Shown: positions 50,200 to 55,557 of the stretch, one piece after another
Numbering within the stretch: position 1 is the stretch's first letter
Layout of the letters: each line of letters begins with the position of its first letter
From: Bordetella parapertussis
Lineage (GTDB): Bacteria > Pseudomonadota > Gammaproteobacteria > Burkholderiales > SG8-39
Assembly: GCA_945861875.1 (NCBI GenBank)
Contig: CAMAWC010000013.1
Location: forward strand, 1 to 55,557
Direction: 5' to 3'
Length of the DNA stretch: 55,557 nt
Notes under the pieces: model-generated
What the model was told of the DNA's origin: nothing
The model's input: only the letters and a program-made list of their open reading frames with translations
Database searches by the model: none
Program-made: the position numbers and the translations under genes

Positions 50200-51848
50200 G
50201 CCGGACGGTGAAACCCGAAGCAAAACGCGCGGCCGGGGCACCGGCCGACGCGGCGCAGGTGTTCCTGATCGGTTGCGGCAAGGCCGATGAGGGTAATGGC
50301 GAGGTCAGCCCTCAGAAAATGGGCTTCAAGGCATTTAACCTGTTGCGCATGGCCACGCTGGGCCTGACCGTACCACCGGCGTTCGTGCTGGGCACGCGTT
50401 ATTGCACCGCCTACGCCGATGACTCGGCGCAATCGGCCCGGACCCACGACGAACTGAGCGCCGCCTGGCCGGCCGCGCTTAGCCGCGTGGAAGAGGCCAC
50501 CGGCCTGCGTTTTGGCGATGCACGCCGGCCCTTGTTGTTGTCGGTGCGCTCAGGCGCGCCGGTATCCATGCCCGGCATGATGGAGACCCTGCTCAATGTC
50601 GGCCTGACCGACCGCACCCTCAACGGTTTTATCGGCCTCACCGGCAACCCGCGCCTGGCCTGGGATGCCTACCGCCGCCTGGTCGCCACCTACGGTGAGG
50701 TGGTGGCGGGTGTGCCGGCCGCCGCTTTCGAGGAGGAGCTGACACGCGTGGCAACCGGACGCGACGAACGGGAGCTGGATTTCGCGCAATTGCGCGACCT
50801 GGCGCGCAGTTTTCTCGCCGTCTATCGTGAATCGGCCGGCCTGCCTTTCCCGCAGGACGCGGGCGAGCAATTGCAATTGTCCATCGATGCGGTGTTCCGC
50901 TCCTGGATGTCGCCGCGCGCCTGCGACTACCGCCGCGTCAACCATATCGACGATCGCGTCGGCACCGCGGTCACGGCGCAGGCCATGGTGTTCGGTAACG
51001 CCGGTGGCATGTCCGGGGCGGGGGTGGGGTTTTCGCGCGATCCGGTCAGCGGCGACCCCGCATTGTGGGTGGACTTTTTGTTCAACGCCCAAGGCGAGGA
51101 TGTCGTTTCGGGCCGGCGCAGCGCGCACGGGCACGATGTGCTGGCCGGTACGCTGCCGCATGTCTGGGAAGAGTTGTCCAAGGCGGCGGCTAACCTGGAG
51201 CGCAGTTTCGGCGACATGCAGGACTTTGAATTCACCGTTCAGGAAGGGCGCCTGTACATGCTGCAGACACGCTCGGGCAAGCGCGCGCCGCGCGCTGCCG
51301 CGCGCATTGCCCTTGACCTGCTCGAAGAGGGGGTGATTTCACGCGACGAGGCGCGCATCCGCGTCAGCGGCTTGAACGAGGACACGCTGGCGATCAGCCG
51401 CGTCGTCGCCGGGGACGGCAAGGCCTTGTCGCCGCTGGCCGCGGCGGCCAGCGCCAACGGCGGGGTTGCATCGGGTGAAATCGCCCTCGATGAAACGCGT
51501 GCGCGCGACCGGCATGCGGCAGGTGTCGCCGTCATCCTGGTACGCCGTGACGCCGAGACCGCCGACATGGGCGCGATGGAAGCGGCCTCCGGCCTGCTCA
51601 CCGAACACGGCGCGCGCACTTCGCACGCCGCCGTGGTGGCGCGCCAGCTCGGCAAGGTCTGCCTGGTCGGCTGCGAGAAATTGAAAATCGACGAGACGGC
51701 GCGCCGCGTCAGGCTTGGCGATCTGGAATTGGCCGAGGGCAGCATCATCACCCTGGATGGCAACGAGGGCCTCATCTACCAGGGGGCGACGCGCGTCGAA
51801 CTGGACCGGCCCGGCGGATTGCTCAAGCGGCTCGCGGCGCTGCGCTGA
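50196..51848 (+). CDS. Pyruvate-phosphate-dikinase-like protein lacking the C-terminal barrel
   Basis: The 550-residue protein matches the first two domains of pyruvate phosphate dikinase. The ATP-grasp part (about 40-360) has LLLSVRSGAPVSMPGMMETLLNVGL, YRRLVATYGEVVAGV, GAGVGFSRDPVSGD and FTVQEGRLYMLQTRSGKR, all PPDK hallmarks. The swivelling phosphohistidine domain has GLLTEHGARTSHAAVVARQLG with His477. The enzyme should phosphorylate this His from ATP. The C-terminal PEP/pyruvate barrel is absent; the gene ends normally with LLKRLAALR. Transfer must go to another acceptor. The upstream 645-residue protein is coupled and is the natural partner candidate. Confidence 0.9.
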   Translation: MSRTVKPEAKRAAGAPADAAQVFLIGCGKADEGNGEVSPQKMGFKAFNLLRMATLGLTVPPAFVLGTRYCTAYADDSAQSARTHDELSAAWPAALSRVEEATGLRFGDARRPLLLSVRSGAPVSMPGMMETLLNVGLTDRTLNGFIGLTGNPRLAWDAYRRLVATYGEVVAGVPAAAFEEELTRVATGRDERELDFAQLRDLARSFLAVYRESAGLPFPQDAGEQLQLSIDAVFRSWMSPRACDYRRVNHIDDRVGTAVTAQAMVFGNAGGMSGAGVGFSRDPVSGDPALWVDFLFNAQGEDVVSGRRSAHGHDVLAGTLPHVWEELSKAAANLERSFGDMQDFEFTVQEGRLYMLQTRSGKRAPRAAARIALDLLEEGVISRDEARIRVSGLNEDTLAISRVVAGDGKALSPLAAAASANGGVASGEIALDETRARDRHAAGVAVILVRRDAETADMGAMEAASGLLTEHGARTSHAAVVARQLGKVCLVGCEKLKIDETARRVRLGDLELAEGSIITLDGNEGLIYQGATRVELDRPGGLLKRLAALR

Positions 51849-51986
51849 ATCGGCCGCAAAGCCACGACTGGCGCGCATTTGCGGTGTGTTCCCGTGGCGC
51901 CGCCGGACTTCGCCGATTGCCTTAAGGCGGACTTTGGGTTAGCGTGAGGGTGCAGTTCATTCCCATCCCGCCCCCTGGAGAATCCG

Positions 51987-52499
51987 ATGAAAGCCACCAC
52001 TTCTGTTGCCATGGCCATGTTTGCCGCCTCGCTTGCACTGCCGCTTACGGCTGCCGCCGCCGAGTACATGGAAAAAACGCCGTTTCAATTGTCACGCGCG
52101 TTTTCGCCCGGCGTCATCACCGAAGGGGGCAAGACGGTATGGGTGGCCGGACAGACCGCCACGCGCGACAACGACGGCAAGGATATTTCCAACAACTTCG
52201 AGGCGCAGACCAGGCAGGTGGTGTCTCAGATCGACCAGGTGATGAAGCGCGCCGGTGGCAGCATTGCCAACATTGTCACCATGACGGTGTTCATCAAGGA
52301 GTCGCGTTACGGCGACCGTTTTGTCGAGATGCGCAAGGATTTCTTCCAGAACGGCAACTACCCGGGCAGCGCGCTTATCACCGTCACCAATTTTGCCCGT
52401 CCCGGCATTGAAATAGAAATCCAGGCGGTGGGCGTCATCGGCGACCGTTGTTCAACCGAGAATCCCTGCTCGGCCGAGGGCATGGCAAAGAAAAAGTAG
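51987..52499 (+). CDS. Secreted RidA-like protein
   Basis: The 170-residue protein has a signal peptide (VAMAMFAASLALPLTAAAA), uncommon for the RidA fold. The fold itself is clear: VITEGGKTVWVAGQTATRDNDG, NNFEAQTRQVVSQIDQVMKRAGGSIANIVTMTVFIKE and IEIEIQAVGVIGD. The deaminase Arg is missing, as the place reads YPGSALITVTNF. The last 20 residues, with two Cys (CSTENPC), may form a disulfide in the periplasm. CCCTGGAGAATCCG precedes ATG 51987. It stands next to a lipoprotein binding protein. Confidence 0.87.
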   Translation: MKATTSVAMAMFAASLALPLTAAAAEYMEKTPFQLSRAFSPGVITEGGKTVWVAGQTATRDNDGKDISNNFEAQTRQVVSQIDQVMKRAGGSIANIVTMTVFIKESRYGDRFVEMRKDFFQNGNYPGSALITVTNFARPGIEIEIQAVGVIGDRCSTENPCSAEGMAKKK

Positions 52500-52532
52500 G
52501 CATGCATTGACGTCATCCCGGGGAGAGGACGC

Positions 52533-53330
52533 ATGAGGCGCATCAAACACATGTTGGCGGCGGTTTTTGCGGCCACACTCCTCGGTTGCGCCACCGTCCC
52601 CGCGCCGGTGCCGGATGCGGCGGCGAGAAAGGCACTCGCACCCACCGGCATCCTGCGCGTGGCGGTGTTCACCGGCAATCCGGTGATCGGCACAAGCGAC
52701 AAGAAAACCGGCGAAGTAAAAGGCACCACGGAGATTCTCGGTCGCGAACTGGCGCGCCAGGCGGGCGTGCGGGTGCAGATGATCGCCTACCCCAGCGTGG
52801 CGAAAATGGTCGAGGACGCCAAGGGGGCGAGCTGGGATGTGGCGGTCGTCGCCTACGACCCGGCGCGCCTTAACGTGCTCGACTTCGTGCCGCCGCACCT
52901 GAACGTCGATCTCACTTACCTGGTTGCGCCTGGCTCGAATATAAAGAGCGTGCCCGACGCCGACCGCAAAGGCGTGAACATCAGCGCCGCGCGCGGTGCG
53001 GCGACGGCCTTATACCTGGAGCGTGATCTCAAGCAGGCCGCACTCACGCCGGCGGACAACGAAGCCGCGGCGTTCAACCTGGTCAAGGAAGGCAAGGCAG
53101 AGGCCTATGCACAAAACCGCTACATGCTGCTTGACCTTGCCGCCGGCCTGCCCGGGGCGCGTGTGCTGGACGACCGTTTCGCCCTCGCAGAGATGTGTTT
53201 TGTATTGCCCAAGGGGCGTGCCGCCGCGCTGGGGTATGTCGGTGAGTTCATGCGCCATGCCAGGGAACAGGGCAAGGTCGCCGAGGCCATCGAGCGCTCG
53301 GGTTTGCGTGGCGTCAACGTCGCAAAATAG
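52533..53330 (+). CDS. Lipoprotein of the family-3 (amino-acid-type) solute-binding fold
   Basis: The 265-residue protein has a lipoprotein signal with lipobox LLGC (Cys19). The mature part reads LAPTGILRVAVFTGNPVIGTSDKKTGEVKGTTEILGRELARQAGVRVQM, the first lobe of SBP_bac_3 proteins, followed by WDVAVVAYDPARLNVLDFVPP and the return to the first lobe. It probably binds a small solute outside the inner membrane. No ABC partners are adjacent. It starts 33 bases after the RidA-like gene, so the two may be co-transcribed. Confidence 0.88.
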   Translation: MRRIKHMLAAVFAATLLGCATVPAPVPDAAARKALAPTGILRVAVFTGNPVIGTSDKKTGEVKGTTEILGRELARQAGVRVQMIAYPSVAKMVEDAKGASWDVAVVAYDPARLNVLDFVPPHLNVDLTYLVAPGSNIKSVPDADRKGVNISAARGAATALYLERDLKQAALTPADNEAAAFNLVKEGKAEAYAQNRYMLLDLAAGLPGARVLDDRFALAEMCFVLPKGRAAALGYVGEFMRHAREQGKVAEAIERSGLRGVNVAK

Positions 53331-53532
53331 GTCTTTAATGGCTGGGAAGCACCTTGCAGAACGAGGCTGTTCGACAGGCGCCGGGAATTCTCGGCGAAAG
53401 CGCCGTCTCACCTTCAGTCGGGGCTTTCCCGTTATTGCGCCATTGCGCCATTGCGAATGACGGGTGGACGGCAGTTGCAAATGCGATGTCAGAACAATTA
53501 AGGCAGCGAAAATGCCGAAGGAGGAACACAGC

Positions 53533-54510
53533 ATGAAGAACATGGCAGGTGTGTTTGCAGCGGCGGCCCTCGCCATTTGCGCATCAGGGTGGCCTGTCGC
53601 GCAGGCACAGGAGTTTCCGAGCAAACCAATCCGCATCGTCGTGCCGTATGCGCCGGCGGGCAACATCGACATTACCGCGCGCACGCTGGCGCCGGCTTTT
53701 GGCGAGGCGCTGGGGCAGCAGATCATCATCGACAATCGCGCCGGCGCCGGCGGTTCCATCGGCACCGGGGTGGTGGCCAAGGCTGCGCCCGACGGCTATA
53801 CACTTTTGCTCGGCTCCAGCGGCACCATCACCGCCGGTCCGGCGGTGTACAAGGCGCTGCCCTACGACACCATGAAGGACCTGGTTCCCATTGGGGCCAT
53901 CCAGGCGGTGCCGCTGCTGTTGACGGCATCGATGAAGACGCCGTTCAACACGTATGGGGAATTTATCGCCTATTCCAAATCCAAGGGCAGTCCGATCACC
54001 ATGGCCTCCTCGGGCAGCGGTACGTCCAACCACCTGGCGCTCGAACTGCTGTCGCGGGAGGCAAAAATCCCGCTCACCCATGTTCCGTACAAGGGCAGCG
54101 GTGCGGCCTATGCCGATCTTCTGGGCGGACAGGTGGAGACCATGATGGACCAGGTGTCTGCCTCGATAGAGCACATCCGCGGCGGCCGCCTCAAGGCGAT
54201 TGCCGTCACCTCGCTCAAGCGTTCGCCGCAACTGCCCAACGTGCCCACCCTGGACGAACTGGGGGTCAAGGGTTTTGACGCCACCACTTTTACCGGCCTG
54301 TTCGCACCGGCCGGCACGCCGCCTGCGGTAATCGAAAAACTGCAGGCGGCGCTGAAAAAAGTGCTGGCGATTGAAGCGGTGCGCGAGCGCTACCGCACCC
54401 TGGGCGTGGAAATGATGGACATGAGCAACGCCGATTTTGCCGCCTTTGTCCGCGCCGACGGCGAACGCTGGCGCCGTGTGGCGCGAGAAGCGAACATCGT
54501 CGTCGAATGA
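53533..54510 (+). CDS. Bug/TctC-family periplasmic solute receptor
   Basis: The 325-residue receptor (ATG 53533 with AAGGAGGAACACAGC upstream) has a signal peptide ending PVAQAQ and the mature start FPSKPIRIVVPYAPAGNIDIT. KAAPDGYTLLLGSSGTI, HVPYKGSGAAYADLLGG and VPTLDELGVKGFDATTFTG are typical. The stop overlaps the amidohydrolase start by four bases, so the pair is translated together. It likely captures the compound that the amidohydrolase acts on, or a relative. The upstream 200 bases have a loose hairpin and repeat remnants (near 53340-53431 and ATTGCGCC twice). Confidence 0.92.
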   Translation: MKNMAGVFAAAALAICASGWPVAQAQEFPSKPIRIVVPYAPAGNIDITARTLAPAFGEALGQQIIIDNRAGAGGSIGTGVVAKAAPDGYTLLLGSSGTITAGPAVYKALPYDTMKDLVPIGAIQAVPLLLTASMKTPFNTYGEFIAYSKSKGSPITMASSGSGTSNHLALELLSREAKIPLTHVPYKGSGAAYADLLGGQVETMMDQVSASIEHIRGGRLKAIAVTSLKRSPQLPNVPTLDELGVKGFDATTFTGLFAPAGTPPAVIEKLQAALKKVLAIEAVRERYRTLGVEMMDMSNADFAAFVRADGERWRRVAREANIVVE

Positions 54511-55400
54511 GCGCCGTTCCACCTGACAAGCACGGCGCCGACGTCCTGCCGCCGGATACGCGGCTGCGCGCGCCCAAGCGCGCACTGCCCGCCGGCACCA
54601 TCGATTGCCACGCACACATCTTTGACCGTTTTGAGCGCTATCCCCTCGCGCCGGGGCGCAAGTACATGCCGCCGCCGTGCACGCGCGAAGCCTGGCTGGC
54701 CCTGCATGCGGCGCTGGGCGTGGCGCGCGGCGTACAGGTACATGCCACGCCCTATGGTTTCGACAATTCCATCACCCTGGATTTTTTAGCCGAACATCGC
54801 GGCCGCTTTGTCGGCGTGGCGGCTATCAATGCCGATATCAGCGAAGCCGACCTCAAGCGACTGGATGCCGGCGGTTTCAGGGCGGCGCGGCTGATGGACC
54901 AGTTTCCCAACGGTGCCACCACGCGCGATCTCGAGGCGATTGCGAAACGCATCGCGCCCTATGGCTGGCATATCGAAATCAATATCGCCAGGGCGGGTGA
55001 CTGGGTGGCGCTTGAACCGCGGCTGCGCGCCTGCCCGGTGCCGCTGGTGTTTGACCACCTTGGCCGTGTGCGCGGCAGTGAGGGCATCAATTCGCCCGGA
55101 TTCAAGGTCATCCGCCGCCTGTTATCCGAACGCGACGACTGCTGGACCAAAATATCGAGTTGGTACCGCCTGTCCGATGACGGCACAAAAGACTACGCCG
55201 ACATGCGGCCGCTGGCGCAGGCCCTGCTCTCCGACCGTCCCGACCGCTGCGTCTGGGGTACCAACTGGCCGCACCCGGGACTGAATAAATTCATGCCCAA
55301 CGATACCGACCTGGTGGATCTGTTGGAGAGCTGGCTGCCCAATGAAGCGGTGCGCGAGCCCTTGTTCGTCACCAATGCGCAGAAGCTCTACCGTTTTTGA
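54507..55400 (+). CDS. Amidohydrolase 2-family enzyme, PDC-lactonase-like
   Basis: The 297-residue protein has the TIM-barrel amidohydrolase pattern TIDCHAHIFD (His35 and His37), PLVFDHLGRVRG and CVWGTNWPHPG near the end. In LigI-like 2-pyrone-4,6-dicarboxylate lactonases the last motif has Asp; here it is Asn (GTNWPH), a variant known in related hydrolases of unknown substrate. It has no signal peptide and acts in the cytoplasm. It is coupled to the Bug receptor by an ATGA overlap, which argues for a dicarboxylate or lactone substrate taken up by that system. Confidence 0.88.
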   Translation: MSAVPPDKHGADVLPPDTRLRAPKRALPAGTIDCHAHIFDRFERYPLAPGRKYMPPPCTREAWLALHAALGVARGVQVHATPYGFDNSITLDFLAEHRGRFVGVAAINADISEADLKRLDAGGFRAARLMDQFPNGATTRDLEAIAKRIAPYGWHIEINIARAGDWVALEPRLRACPVPLVFDHLGRVRGSEGINSPGFKVIRRLLSERDDCWTKISSWYRLSDDGTKDYADMRPLAQALLSDRPDRCVWGTNWPHPGLNKFMPNDTDLVDLLESWLPNEAVREPLFVTNAQKLYRF

Positions 55401-55402
55401 TG

Positions 55403-55557
55403 TCAGATCAGACCCGGATAAGACCCGCCATCGAGTTGCAGGTTCTGGCCTGAGATAAATCCGGCCTGGTCGCTGCACAAAAAGGCACAGGCATCGCCGA
55501 ATTCCCGCGGGGTGCCAAAGCGTTTTGCCGCAACCGTGTCGACGATGCGCTTGCGCG
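55403..55557 (-). CDS. Short-chain dehydrogenase/reductase, C-terminal end only
   Basis: The minus strand from 55557 to the stop at 55403-55405 encodes the last 50 residues of an SDR: RKRIVDTVAAKRFGTPREFG, FLCSDQAGFISGQNLQLDGG and SYPGLI. The GQxxxxDGG end is the family hallmark. The rest lies beyond the window. It is convergent with the amidohydrolase gene, with 2 bases between the two stops. Confidence 0.88.
   Translation of the reverse strand, partial: RKRIVDTVAAKRFGTPREFGDACAFLCSDQAGFISGQNLQLDGGSYPGLI

Noticed and set aside
48262..51848. Phenylphosphate synthase
   Set aside because: That enzyme splits ATP-grasp and His domains onto two proteins of PEP-synthase type; here both are fused and PPDK-like, and the partner is unlike its subunits.

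Overview
The window is high-GC DNA from a free-living proteobacterium, most likely a betaproteobacterium of the Burkholderiales type. The strongest reason is the number of periplasmic receptors of the Bug/TctC family (tripartite tricarboxylate transporter receptors): six intact and two broken copies in 55 kb. The rest fits a degrader of unusual organic compounds: two molybdenum hydroxylases, ABC importers, VOC-fold and short-chain-dehydrogenase enzymes, amidohydrolases, CocE-type and alpha/beta hydrolases, and a class II aldolase. I see no rRNA, tRNA, CRISPR array, prophage or integrase. The only mobile-element trace is a gutted transposase gene.

Layout. 1-3.4 kb: end of a MetE-like gene overlapping a Bug receptor, then a glutathione S-transferase and a DoxX protein. 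3.5-5.0 kb: a decay zone with a frameshifted Bug gene and a chimeric relic (polysaccharide deacetylase start joined to a DsbA-like end). 5.0-8.6 kb: promoter, Bug receptor, GntR regulator, convergent Bug receptor, transposase relic. 8.6-18.1 kb: one long operon with a sugar-type ABC importer (permease, binding protein, ATPase), a flavoprotein, and a three-subunit molybdenum hydroxylase plus a CoxG-like protein. 18.2-19.8 kb: a second copy of the GntR/Bug module (regulator about 85% identical, receptor broken). 19.8-25.5 kb: cupin protein with a histone-H1-like tail, NMT1-type ABC importer, Ldh2-type dehydrogenase, RidA-like protein and a two-domain VOC protein. 25.6-27.4 kb (minus strand): SDR and another NMT1-type binding protein. 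27.7-32.4 kb: TPR/GT61 protein, divergent SDR, EamA exporter, cysteine synthase. 32.4-35.5 kb: a structured non-coding stretch, then a two-subunit molybdenum hydroxylase ending in a clear terminator. 35.6-41.9 kb: two hydrolases, a class II aldolase and two Bug receptors, with dispersed repeats between them. 42.0-48.1 kb: two secreted haem-c/beta-propeller proteins, two small membrane proteins, a small secreted protein and an exported amidohydrolase. 48.3-51.8 kb: a coupled pair, a 645-residue protein of unknown function and a pyruvate-phosphate-dikinase-like protein that lacks the C-terminal barrel. 52.0-55.6 kb: secreted RidA-like protein, lipoprotein binding protein, Bug receptor with amidohydrolase, and the end of an SDR.

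The best regulatory signal is a common AT-rich motif (core ATGTTACNTGATAT, in either orientation) placed in the spacer and -10 region of promoters at 5.0, 8.6 and 19.7 kb, with a more diverged version at 18.2 kb. These lie next to two GntR regulators with identical recognition helices, so the 5-25 kb region looks like one regulon built by a segmental duplication.

The least described candidates for new biology are the dikinase-like pair at 48.3-51.8 kb and the cytochrome/propeller cluster at 42.0-47.2 kb. All calls come from reading the sequence; no database search was run, and identities are estimates by eye.
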